Of a stretch of 64,000 nt of DNA, positions 11,639-22,900 are shown piece by piece. The translations under genes were made by a program, and so were the position numbers. The notes under the pieces were generated by a model. The model searched no databases. It was not told the DNA's origin and saw only the letters and a list, made by a program, of their open reading frames with translations. This stretch comes from Ceriagrion tenellum (lineage: Eukaryota > Arthropoda > Insecta > Odonata > Coenagrionidae), in the NCBI GenBank assembly GCA_963169105.1, contig OY720643.1:99582848-99646847 (forward strand), given 5' to 3'. Every line of letters begins with the position of its first letter. The stretch's first letter is position 1.

Positions 11639-12456
11639 CTGTTTCCGATGGGTAAACAAATGAACTTGATCCCAATGCACAAGAGTAGCGACACATCAAA
11701 GCGGATTTACACACAAAAATTACTTCTATAGCAGTAATTAACCCATCAAGTCGCTTGCAAACAACAATCGATGAATAAGAACATCCCTATAAGGAAGTCA
11801 GGGTAGATACTACTCGACCAAGGTTCACACTTGCAAGGAAAATAAACAGACTTCAATTTTGCGTGCAAGTGGCATATCTATCTTCCAATAAAATTGCATT
11901 GCATCCGGAGACATACTGGTCATATGACTGCAAACGGAGATTAAAAATATAAACAACGAATAAGTTTGTAGGAGTAGGACTTAAAATTGAATATATAAAC
12001 ATTTATTTGTACTTGTAAATGTTTTAAATGCTTCAGAACGCAGAGGTAAGCTTAATGGCTTTTCTATAATTAGATAATAATCATTATCATCACAATTCTG
12101 ATACTTGATATCGCTATATCCATATGTAAAGTCGTCTTCTAGGCCGTTCATTACCGATTGTATGCTTCCACCGATACAGGTCTTCGCAACGTAAGCAAGT
12201 CCGCCATTAATTTCCTTATTTTGGTGCAGTCTTCATAAGTATAGTATAGGTTGTTCAACATGTTTGTTGATTTAGAAGCGCATTGGCATTCGAAATGAGG
12301 ACTTATGAGGAGCCGCATATTTGCTGATTTCCTCGGGTGCGCTGTGGTAATAAATGCTCAGTAAGTACATTAATAGCGGCCATGAGAAAAAAATGGCTGC
12401 TAAGATCCATATCGCAAGAGCTACGGATATATCCAATCGAACGACCCAGACGGTAC

Positions 12457-12803
12457 ATTGGCCAATTGGCCATCTGCATACCGTAATGACGAAGTAAGGA
12501 GTTTATTTCGCATCTTTAGTTATAGTGGTCGTTCTTACAGATTTCTCCAAGTTAGAATCCTATTTGTGCACTTAATGTTTCAGTCACGAGTTCTTTTTAT
12601 GCACGTAGTTTGTTTAAAGCGTGAAATTAGAATTTTATCAAGGTTTCTGTGCATTGATGCAAAGAATATTGTCAGGAAATAGGGACATGGTTGCATAGAA
12701 CCCTAGAAAGCTCACGGAGTCGTCATTTATTTTCGGAACTGAACGAAATTTCGGGGATTTTCCCGACTTTTCCGGATTTCGTAGGCAATTGGCCACCCTA
12801 GCC
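12457..12803. mobile_element. Possible non-autonomous element with GGCCAATTG ends
   Basis: The left edge has the perfect palindrome TGGCCAATTGGCCA at 12459-12472. The right edge, read on the minus strand, is CTAGGGTGGCCAATTGCC followed by CCGGAAAAGTCGGG and CCCGAAATTTCG. Termini beginning AGGGTGGCCA with runs of CCGGGAAA-type sequence are common on dispersed elements of arthropods. The left terminus is poorly matched, so the element may be truncated. Confidence 0.35.
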
Positions 12804-14347
12804 ATAATATGAATCAAGATTCACAAGAAATTAATTCTGGCTCAGACCAAATTCACGAGGTTCTTTCACTCAAAATGAATCAACTGGATTTTATCTAAAA
12901 TAAGATATCCATAATGAACACAGAAATATCGAACAAACTAAAGTAAAAACAACTATTACTTATCCTCTGATAAATTGGAAGGTCGTAATATAAATAATAC
13001 GAGCCTCGAATTAATCGACGTGTCGATCTGTACGAATACTTTGAAGCTTATACTTTCAGATAAAAATTACTTAGCGAAGCGCCGTCTATTCCATACTAGG
13101 ATGAAAAAATGGGGAAATGCAAAGGAGCAAACCGATGCATTCTCTTTAAAAAGATATTGCTTAAAATGCAGCCGCATTGTGAAGTGAATTGGGTTCTCCA
13201 CATTATCCAAGTTTTCTCATTCTCGGCTTCTAGTTTCACAGTGAAAAAATTAGAGCTACGCTTACGTTTTTTCTTCAAGAATATTGTCAAGAAAACATAC
13301 TTTTTATGCTTACATATCCTATGAAATATTCTGTGATGATATTACTGAACGAGCTTCACGCATGCCGCAAATGCTTTATGCCCATAATTTTTAAGTTTTG
13401 TGCAAAAATACTTTCCTCATTGCTGACCAACTGTTTGGCGATGAGATATAATTCTTTACCAATTACTTTTTACACGATTTTTAAAAATTGGGATCTTAAG
13501 TCACTTACATTTGGACACCACTTGCATTGAAATAATGAGGTTTTCAGAATAAATTTCCGTTTTTACCCAGCATAATTGTGAAAAGTAATCCAATCATGAA
13601 ATAGCCCGGAGAAATTGGACGCGTATCGATCACTAGAACGACTAAGTCAGACAAAGAAACTGCATCAAAGGAGACATTTTCTGTCAGCTAATTACGAGTT
13701 CACACCAGCAATTACCATGGATGATATAGTCCATAAAGTCTCTGGGGAAAGAGAAAGTGGTTTTATTTTCAAGAGACTTATTTAAGGACATCTTCAGGAA
13801 ACTCCAATCCATAGGTTTGTTTTCATATGAAAAGCAGTACTCATGGAAATCTCAATAGGTTTCCGGGTGGCAGGTGTTACATTCATAATTTCGGCAACCA
13901 CATTTATGTTCCCACGACAGTAAAACCGCTACTCAGATAAAGATTAAGCAATTACACATACAGAAGATAGCGAGAATCATTCCATCCGCGACTCGGAATT
14001 TCTTGCCAACTTTATGACGGTGATACGCCAAAACCATCTAGTTTATAGGATGAGTGTTTAGGAATAAGAGAAAATGGATACTAAGGGCTATGTAGATAAG
14101 ATATAGATACATGAAAAAGATACCAATAATGCCTAAAAAACATGAAGTGTGAATATTTGTCGCAATATGGTAATAATACTGTTAAAGCCACCGAAAAATA
14201 TCATGTACGCTCAAATCCGTGATTTTATGAGCGGAAAATAATAAAAATGCATAAAATATTAATCAGTTGCATGCATTCAGCGTTGGCTGATCGAAAAATA
14301 ATATTTGTTATACAAATAACCACCATATGGAGAAAAATTTCAGGTTC

Positions 14348-14545
14348 TATCATCAAGAATGAAAAATACTCGATGCTGTACAGTCCACTTTTTTAAATTC
14401 TCAACTTTACTACACGTGTTTCGGCACTTCATTCGGCCATCTTCAGGTACAGTGCCAAATAAAGTGCCAAAACACGTGTAGTGAAGTTGAGAATTAAAAA
14501 AAGTGGATTTTACAACATCGAATATTTTTCATTCTTGATAATTTA
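14348..14545. mobile_element. Fold-back (hairpin) element, well preserved
   Basis: Left arm TATCATCAAGAATGAAAAAT... pairs with ATTTTTCATTCTTGATA at the right end. The match continues through TCCACTTTTTTAAATTCTCA, ACTACACGTGTTTCGGCACT and their inverse (AGTGCCAAAACACGTGTAGT). Arms are about 88 bases with few mismatches; the centre contains CGGCCATCTTCAGGTACAGT. It lies about 280 bases from exon E, inside the intron. Confidence 0.8.
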
Positions 14546-14825
14546 GTTCCACAGCATCTCGCAAGAAACTGTTGACTTCATTGATCATCAAGTTTGACCA
14601 GATGAAGAGGATTTCTATATCATTTCTGAGGTCAGAACGTTACTCTTAGCTCTCTTCCATGTCGTACCAACACTGAAACATACATTTATACTGAAATCTG
14701 TGTATAAAATGAAGGAGTTTGTACACCAAAATCGATTCCCTCGACCGGTTTTCGGTCGGAGATTCCCCTATTTTCACGAAGGGTATAATATTTTCGTTTT
14801 TGTCCATTGATATCGGAGCACCCAC

Positions 14826-15189
14826 CTGTTACGATCCCCAGAATGGTCGGCCTCAGGTGGGACAGCCGGGGCAGATTGGCCAGCGAACTCTTGGCACCCA
14901 TCCTCTGCGCCACGACGGGGGACGCTGCTCCCCTGGCTACGCCGCCGGTCGCGCCTCCGCCCTCCCCCCGGTGTTCGCCGCCTCCTTCTCCGCCCCCGCC
15001 GCTGCCCCCACCGCCTCCGGTCCTCGAGGTGGCTGCCGCCACGGCCGCCGCCGCGGTCGCCGCCCCCACCTCCGCGGCCCCCGCTGCCGTCACCACCTCC
15101 GCGTACACGATGAGGACCTTGCTCAAGTGCGAAGACATTCCCGTGAGCAAGAAGCCCTCCAGGCAGGTCGTCACGTACGGATATGAGGA
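14826..15189 (-). CDS. Receptor exon E: TM3, Gly/Ala insertion in intracellular loop 2, start of TM4
   Basis: Partial residues 513-634. Acceptor CCACATACAG, phase 0; donor GTGGGT, phase 1. TM3 is about 519-543 (CLEGFLLTGMSSHLSKVLIV); Cys521 sits at its outer end, where family B2 has the Cys that bonds to loop 2. Residues 543-610 are low complexity: Ala-rich, then Gly-rich (GGGGGSGGGGEGGGEHRGEG), then a basic stretch. They occupy intracellular loop 2, normally short and in contact with the G protein. TM4 starts at about 624 (LRPTILGIVT) and continues directly into exon F as IVTGLPVLAVLATHL; this fits the G-x-P core of TM4 and supports the phase-1 donor over the nearer GTAACA. Confidence 0.83.
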
Positions 15190-17105
15190 CTGTATGTGGA
15201 GATACAACATGAATAACCATTTATTTTCTCCCCAAGTACACATAAAATCCACAAATATCCATTACATTTTCCGTGATACGTTTCATAATACAATCAGATG
15301 CCGACTACGCCAAGTTTCCATAGCAAGGTGGCATTTCAAATTGTTGGTTTTCAGCTCAGTGTTTCGAAAGATCGAAATTTTTTATATATAATTAAAGATA
15401 CCGGATGATGATGCATTGGATGTATTAACATATGAATCTCGTATTATTACGACAAATGAAATCTATTAATGTAGAATCGTTTCCGAGTGCTACTTAATTC
15501 TCGACCAATACTCGAAAACCAGCATCCATTTACATACATATATATACTGAACACTGACGATCAAATTTATTATTATTAAAAGTACGAGAAGGATAAATAT
15601 TCTAATAATTGAGCGTAACGATAATTTGAAAAAGATAATTTCGAACGTCAATATCAAAAATGGGTGCATTAAATTTCAAATGTATTCACTAACTCCTTCC
15701 AAGGAGTAAGACATTGTCCTGGGGAGGGGCTTGCGTGCCGATGACCCCGACAGCTGAACTGGCTGAAGCAATGGCAATTCCTTCCAGGATTATGAAAATG
15801 ATAATACACCATTGCGGAAGTATTTTTTAAAAAGATAACTAAATTGGGACGAGAAGAGTCTATGGAGATTGACAGCGCCTGAAGCATCTCTCATTATACA
15901 TATCTTTATCATATATTCGTGAATGTACAGCGTATTCCGTTATATGAATTGAAATAACGCAGAAACTGGCACAGGAAATTTTCTCAGAGCAAGAGAGGAC
16001 TTTGAATGTCTACACATTTACTTTTCTGCAGTCCTTTTAAAAATATTAGAAAACAACTGTGGAAAATACTAAGTGGAAAAGTAAAAAAGCAGATACGAAA
16101 ATCAACACGAGAGTATTTACTTACTTATGGGCACACATAATATCTCAAAGAAAAAAAGATAAACAATGTGGCAAATCTAAAATGTGTATTTCTCCTACCT
16201 CACTCACCTACTTAAACACATTTATCCTAGTATATGATGTACATAATATTGAAAAAGCCCGTACATCTCCTAATATTGTGCTAGGATGGTGAAATCAAGA
16301 GAGAAGCAAAAACAGCTTATCTAAAGTTGGGAATGAACAACAGAGACCATACTTTCACGGAATTTTTCTACCTCGGGGTTTTATCATACAGTGCGGCTCT
16401 ACTGTTTAAGTAACACGGACCGCACTTGAACTTTTCCGGTGAGCGTGTAGCGACTCCAAGTGCTAGCGGTTACTAGCTACTAGCTAGTAGTTATTTTCAT
16501 GCCTCCTACACTGCTCCAGTGACCTTCAATTACGTACTTTTGGTTTCGGAATCTTCTAAGCAGTATTTGGATGTACAATAATCTTTAAGATATACCAAAT
16601 GTTATATCCTTAACACAAGAGAACAGGACTCTAAAGTGGACCACATAAAGTTCTCACAAAGATACGTAGGATTTGGTTATCTTTACCAAGAAACATGGCA
16701 CCTAAGGGTAACGCATTAAGTTTGCAACTCAAATACCGTACTCACTGCGTAAACTCTCCGTTGGCCGTAGATGAGAGATTTTTGGCAAACATTGAACACT
16801 AACTCATGTTAATTTATGCCACTGGAAATTCTATGTAAAAGGAGTCCACCAACACGGCCGATTCTTCTTAAAACAGAGGCTCAAAACCAATAAACTGACA
16901 TGGAAACAAATGTGATCCAAAGTAGGCGATGCAGCACCTTTTAACGGAAGAATCTTGCAAGTAAATTTGATTCGGCGCAATTTTTTATATCATAGTAGCT
17001 TGAGCTTCCTCATATGTACTGCATCAGCTCAGCAAGATGAATTGGATGGAGCAACATAGCACTAGAAACGACGGGATAGCGAACTTACCTGGTAGTTTTA
17101 ATACT

Positions 17106-17525
17106 TTATACAATGCATACATAAAAATGCATAAAAATACATAAAAAAGTTTGGTGTAGTTTAACACAACTCTTGCAAGTAATGAATAAATGTGTCCTCT
17201 GTTTGACTGTCATAATTTGTCGTTCAATCCTAAGAATATTCCACCTTTCCCTATCTAATGCTAGTTCCCCTCTTTCTACGTATATTCCTCTATCTTTGGC
17301 CCATGATCTTATTCCTGGGTACTCCTCTGGGGACATTTGCCTCAATTTTACTCTCGCTTATGCTCTTCACAAACCAAATGTCTCAGGATATGCCAAATCT
17401 ATTCGGTTATTCTTTTCAGAATAGTGTTCCACATGGCGCTTTTCTTTCCAACTCTAAACTTCATCGTTACTGATTTTATCCATGCACTTTTATCTTCCTC
17501 ATCCTCCTCCAGAATCCGTTTCACG
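17106..17525 (-). mobile_element. LINE reverse-transcriptase 3' relic
   Basis: Across frames the minus strand gives ILEEDEEDKSAWIKSVT, KKSAMWNTILKRITE, IWHILRHLVCEEHKRE, then MRQMSPEEYPGIRSWAKDRG. The order matches the LINE C-terminal consensus of W-T-D-K-V, R-R-K-x-x-W-I-G-H-I-L-R-x-x-x-L, I-E-G-K-x-E-G and the closing Y-x-x-x-K-x-x-A-x-D-R block. Stops and frameshifts show it is dead. The plus-strand ORFs at this site are its complement. Confidence 0.55.
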
Positions 17526-18634
17526 TAGGATTTAGTTTGTTCGCGACATCGATGAAAAATAATCATCGTAATTACCAGTGATGAAGCCAGGAATTCGTTT
17601 CCGAGGGGCAGTCACTGCCATCTACTTGTATTCAACGTCCGAAAACCGATCTTAATGCAGTCGTCCATAGAACATTAAAATATGGCACGATTTTGAGCAT
17701 GCCTAATATGGCCCACCTATCAGTACAGACCACGATAAATATTGTGTGAAACAGGTTTTGCGTTTACTGTCTCATGAAACGCAAAGTAACCCACAACGCT
17801 TCTAATATAACATGATTTTCCACAATATTTCATTTACCTTTCAATAATTCTTTCATTATAAACCCGCGAGTCACAAGCGGCTACAAAAATAACTCCAAAT
17901 CCGATGATGTTACCGATTAAACCGAAGTCATTATCATAGGGTGTGAACTAGAGTTTTATTGTAACCTTCTTAAGACCCAACCCAAGACAGCCACATCAGA
18001 GGTGCGACGAGTAGTAGGAAAATACAGCTAATCACAAATGATAGAAGCAAAACGATGTGGAAATACCATAAAAGCACAATACATGATCATGGTAGGTGTA
18101 AAAATGAAGATAAACCACAAGGGACATATTTTGGTAAACCTTGAGTGGAGATTTGAATTCACATTCATTGCACCAAGGTTTAAAATAACACAACTAAAAG
18201 ACTAAAAATAATAATTTATTTTACACTAAAGCTAATCCATAAATCAATTAATTATCTACATACAATTGAATATCCAATAATATGTACATTGCCCAGATAT
18301 CACCGAAATTTCAATATGCCCAATAATGCAATTGTCGTCTGAATAAAGACTCAAACTACTCGATAAGTAACAATTTACGATGACTTATCGTTAATTTATT
18401 TGATATACGACTATTTACGATCGTTAGGTACGGAATGATATGACGTCCTATGTGGCCAAATGTGACATCATCAACCACACATCATCGAAAACTTTGGTTC
18501 AAAGGCCTTATTTTCAATGAGGGATAACATTGACGTAATCACCTCATATACACTCAGTAACTACTGTTCTCATAGTCCCATTACTACCGCTCAGACACCT
18601 TTTAAATATAGATTTTAATCTACTTATAAGGGAA

Positions 18635-19015
18635 TTGTTAAGGCAAAATTTGAAAGAAGAGGCTGGTAAAAGGTTTGATACAGAATACAGCGTTGAAAGG
18701 ACAGAAACGTGGACTCAGAGAAAGGAATACGAGAACTGGTGCCCGGTGTTCGACATTTGGGTCCAGCGGACGGTAAGTAAGACAAACAAGGAAGTGATTC
18801 GCGAGGAGGTAGAGGAAAGAATATCCTTTGAATGAGAAAAAGGAGTGAAAACAGATGATTTGAGGATGTAGGGCGAAGGGTTACTAAAGGCTGAGACAGA
18901 GCGAAGGATGTTGGATAAGCGGGGAAAGATGGACTAGGAGGAAGAGATGAAGAAGCGTACGACGTATACGGAGGTGAAGAGAGAAATATAATTGGAAGAC
19001 ACGCTCCTCAACAAG
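18635..19015 (+). mobile_element. LINE reverse-transcriptase 3' relic
   Basis: The frame gives TETWTQRKEYENWCPVFDIW, VQRTVSKTNKEV and, after stops, ERRMLDKRGKMD and MKKRTTYTEVKREI. The same string order occurs in the better copy at 31386-31985 (ENWTLRKEDENRLQAFEVWV, RTNVEVL-like, RMMRQAGKGRQ, RMKKGRKYAEVKKI), so the two are members of one family. It ends about 280 bases before exon D. Confidence 0.6.
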
Positions 19016-19292
19016 TGACAATCTAGAATCTAGAGGTATTATTACTCTTCCATTTAAAACAAACATAACAGGAAAAATTATCTCTGCTTTTCGCAGAACA
19101 TAGCAAGAATATGGCAACAATGTAAAAATAAGTGAAAAAATGTAAAAGACAACTGATTCACGAATGAGGACGGTAAAATGAGGCGCTGCAGAGAGACCAC
19201 CCGGAAATGGATAAGGTGCCATCGCATCTACGCACTGGAAGTCTGAGCATAGTGCGTAGGAAGGCCGGATCAATGCGGGGACAGTGACGTAC

Positions 19293-19700
19293 CTTGGGCA
19301 GGGAAGCCTGCATGGCGTACAGGAAGACGGCCATTGCCCCCACGACAGCTGCGCAGCACTGGATCTTCAGCAGGTGGAGGCAGGAGGGGAAGCGAATGGG
19401 CCTCGGGCGACGCGGCCGCGGGGGCGGGGACAGCCTCCGCGCCGCGCTGGGCGACGAGTTGGCCTGGTGGTGCTTCCCCCGGCGCCTCAAGCAGAGGCTG
19501 CACCGCGCCAGGAGACTCACGGTGGGCCGGAGGCAGAGCAGCGACAGGAGGGACAGCAGGGAGAGGGCCAGGCAGGCCCCGCATCCCGCCCCGGCGACAC
19601 CCTTGGCCCCGGGAGGGCCCCCGTATCCCGGAAGCAGCATCCACCAGCTGCCCTCGCCTATTATCCCGCTCCGGACTTCTCCGTCGGTTTCCCAGGGGCG
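19293..19700 (-). CDS. Receptor exon D: TM1, long intracellular loop 1, TM2
   Basis: Partial residues 377-512, exactly 136 codons, phase 0 at both ends. The acceptor follows a pyrimidine-rich tract (CGCACGCAG) and the donor is GTACGT. Several later AGs exist but none keeps phase with exon C. Residues 377-410 are the juxtamembrane linker (EGSWWMLLPGYGGPP). TM1 is about 412-440, with LALSLLSLLSLLCL at its core. A basic, Pro/Arg-rich loop of about 35-40 residues follows (446-482, many Arg, PPPRPRRPRP). TM2 is about 484-508 (LLKIQCCAAVVGAMAVFLYA). Class B2 receptors normally have a short first intracellular loop of about ten residues, so the insertion is unusual. The exon has very high GC; other frames are open only because of this. 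Confidence 0.83.
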
Positions 19701-19960
19701 CTGCGTGCGATGGGAGAGAGCGCATGAAAATCGAATTTTAGCGGGAGATGTAGGCGGTCGGGTGGGGTGGCTGGCCCCGGGAGCGCCGTGCGGGAGCGGC
19801 GGCGGGAGGGGGCGCGGGCGGGGGAGCGAGGAAGATGGGTAAGACTGGCTAGGGGGACGGCGATGGAAACGGACTGGGGGGGCGGCGACGGCGTATGGAT
19901 GGGAGAGCTATGACACGGGGGGATGCCGCCGCCGCTGCCGTTAGCAGCCAACTCCCACGG
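19370..19960. other. CpG-rich, G-run-rich stretch over exon D and adjoining intron
   Basis: The coding part (to 19700) and the intron beyond it are both very rich in GC and CpG. From 19740 to 19910 the plus strand has long G-runs (GGCGGGAGGGGGCGCGGGCG and similar), so the nascent minus-strand transcript has C-runs just upstream of the exon D acceptor. High GC continuing into the intron cannot be explained by coding alone. It may be a regulatory island or a nested promoter for the plus-strand ORFs that begin nearby; this is inference. Confidence 0.4.
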
Positions 19961-22900
19961 GGAGGGTGCATGCAGTCTCGACCTTCTATTTTCTTTGCTG
20001 TTCATCGCAGAGCATCGACGAACCTTTTAAACTGCAGTAAAGGGGCGTCTGGGTCCACGAGAGCGAATATCCAAGGTCAAAGTAAGGCAATAATTGGAGT
20101 GAACTACTGTTCTACATTACAGACAACCGCCTCCGAATACTATTTGGCAGCCGTTAGTTTGTCGGAAAACTGCAGTTCTAAAAGGAGCACAGTGCATTTT
20201 TCAGCTCTTATATTAACCTTGACATGCTTCAACATAGGCCACAAACATAAAGAGCATAACATTAACTTAAATTTTATAGAAAATTAATTTGTCGAATGCA
20301 ACTGTTGTTTTACATACTACTTGATTGTGAGAAAATAGCGACCACTAACTTTAAAAAGCAGGAAAAAAATGTGCTAAATATTAAGTTACCAAAATGTAAT
20401 TTCATGACGTTACTAGGATTCAAAAACTAGATACTAAGGAATTACAAATCATGTTAAATGAATTCATATAAACCCAGATATCAATTTTGGCATAATAATT
20501 TCTTTAAAATAGCACCGAAAAAATTAAAACCTGGGGAAAAATACTCTTTCATGTATTGTACAAATAGTCAAATTTTCATTCAATCAGTACATGATGACGG
20601 ACAAAATAAGACGTGCATTAATAAGGCGCGTTCAAACTTTAAGGACCTTAATTATATAAGGCTAAAATATGCGGAGGGCAATGTGTCCACCGTAGTGAGT
20701 TTTGAGGACTACGCGTTTCAAGATCTCTATTTTTCTCCTGAAAATATGCAGTCAAGTGGTGATATTGAGAACTGTTGTCGCGTAGATGCAATTTTTAAAA
20801 AAATTGGACTGGGAACTCTCTGTGACTAAAAACTATCATATGTATAGAGAAATCACTTCCGGATTGGTTTCGAAATTAAATAAATGAAGCCTGCCTATTT
20901 TAACACCAAGCCCTCATCATATCCAGGGGAATATGTTGAGTCACCCGGAAATACTTTTCTATTCTTACAAATATTGAGAAATTTAAAGAACCTATTCAGT
21001 CAAAAATCCGCAAATGAATTTTGAAAATCTGTGGGGCAGTGTGCATGGTAGCATTGAAGGATACCGCTGGCTATTACTTTCACGTTTATACTCTCACGCG
21101 GGAGCTACAGTCACAATCTCCTATTTTCACAGGTAAATATCACCGGGGCTGTTCGACAAAACACTTAAACTGCACTCAAGGAGTATGGCCATGGTGTGAA
21201 TGCCTGCCGTCCAAGTTAGGTAAAGAAGCTTGCGTTCTAGATTATAGACGATCGTGGTTTCAGGATAAATGCAATGAATCGTTATCAACTGAAGTAATAA
21301 TATTAAGGGAGAAGATTCTTTCACTACTTAAGATTTTATATGAGATAACGGAAAATAAGCATTCCACACGTATGGCAAATACACCTCAAACGCTGTTGAA
21401 GAATGCAGTTAAGTGGTACAATTTTACGAAGGGGTCCTCATATTAGAAGCGTTTACTCTCCAAAAGTGGTTTACTTCAACCATAATCTAGTGGCTTATAG
21501 TTCACTTTGTGAAACTTAGGACAATCTCTGATGCCCAGTTTTATAATCTTGGTTAAAGTTTTTGCTTGGGGTGCATAAAGAAGCTCATCAAGTCTCCCAT
21601 CGATAAGCCTCACGTTAATTAACAGACAGTGTGATATAATTGACAATAATCGAACTGTAAATTAACATCCACGTATCAAAAATGCTTCATTATCGTACCG
21701 TTTAAGTTTAGTTAGTAAAAACTGGGATAAAATGGGAAAAAATGCGGTATTTTAAAAACCACTAAATTATGTACAACGTAACCGCATAAAAATCAATGAC
21801 TGGATTTTATAACAGCATTATAAATTATGATAATGTATGAATGGATGTAAAAATATTAAGTTTATAACAAACGCCGCCCTCATTTCATTCATTCGGCCAA
21901 TTAAATATTTAACAAAAATAACGCAACGGCCTTAGGCCCGACGCTCCCACAGGGACCTTAGATTTCTCTTGGTACGTGGGTAAATAGGTCGATGTAAATG
22001 TTAATTGGGACACATAGGGAAGCCGCCTAGAGTACGCTTCCGTGCACAAAGTTCAGCACAGTCTAATACACTCATCGCCTCGGGGTTTAATTGTCCGTGA
22101 TGTGGAAGGAGTTCAAGGAATCATTTAAGCTGCATTTCAGGGAATAGTTGAATTAAATGAACATCGATGGTCTACATTGGGAGATTAGCTTAATATGCCA
22201 CTGATTTTTTATTTATGATTATGAGACAACAGAGAGTCTGAATTCAACTCTAAGGTCTAATTTCATCACTGTGGAGATTAGCAAAAATTAAATAATATAA
22301 GTATGAACTGTCAACACACATAACCATCTTGAGGGTAGCCTTCGCTTTAAATGGGAAGCCACATAAAATATTTCCCGCTTTCGTTTACCCCAGAATCCCT
22401 CACTCTTATTCCACCCTCTTCTCCTTATACGTCGTTTGGTCATTGCCAAGGATTTTGAATCGCTTTTTGAATTTTGAAACTTCTATTTTTCCCACTTCAT
22501 CCCCTTCCCTCTTCGTTTCGCCTCCTCTCCCCAAAGTACATATGAATAAATTGTGCGCACTTTGAACCGGAGTCGAAATTAAATTTTATTTCGTGCAAAA
22601 TCCCATGGTTAATTATTCCACGATGCATATATTTCACTCAATTTGGTAAGCATTTTTAGATTTTATATGAATACAAACCTTTTGCTTCCTCCTGATTAAG
22701 AGTTATTAACGAAAAAACTGAAATTCAATACGATTCCAACGATTTAAACCAATTCAAACGATTTAAAAAATATACCAGCAGACAATGCTTCGTAATAATA
22801 ATCGAAAGATACATTCCATAGCTATAATATACAATAATGAACCACTTCAAAGGTAATGGAGTGGATCCATTTCAAAATTCATGTTCTGCCTTACTTATCA

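Larger units (their letters stand above)
11639..14825 (-). other. Receptor intron (between exons E and F)
   Basis: AT-rich intron with a possible short inverted-repeat element at 12457-12803 and a clear fold-back element at 14348-14545. The ORFs at 12975-13530 on both strands overlap one another in AT-rich DNA and show no recognisable domain. Confidence 0.6.
15190..19292 (-). other. Receptor intron (between exons D and E)
   Basis: AT-rich intron with two LINE relics on opposite strands (17106-17525 minus, 18635-19015 plus). The rest, including 15190-17100 and 17530-18630, shows nothing I recognise. Confidence 0.6.

Noticed and set aside
14719..15391. Long ORFs on both strands over exon E (plus-strand 155 and 194 codons)
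   Set aside because: They are shadows of the GC-rich coding exon. Their products are Pro/Arg/Ala low complexity, while the minus frame gives TM3 and TM4 and fits the splice phases.
19284..20005. Overlapping plus- and minus-strand ORFs of 114-182 codons over exon D and its GC-rich flank
   Set aside because: High GC makes stops rare in every frame. Only one minus frame encodes two membrane segments and joins exons C and E.
20740..21290. Secreted phospholipase A2, suggested by ENCCRVD followed by further cysteines
   Set aside because: The active-site His-Asp pair after CCR and the glycine-rich calcium loop before it are absent; the resemblance is limited to the CC.
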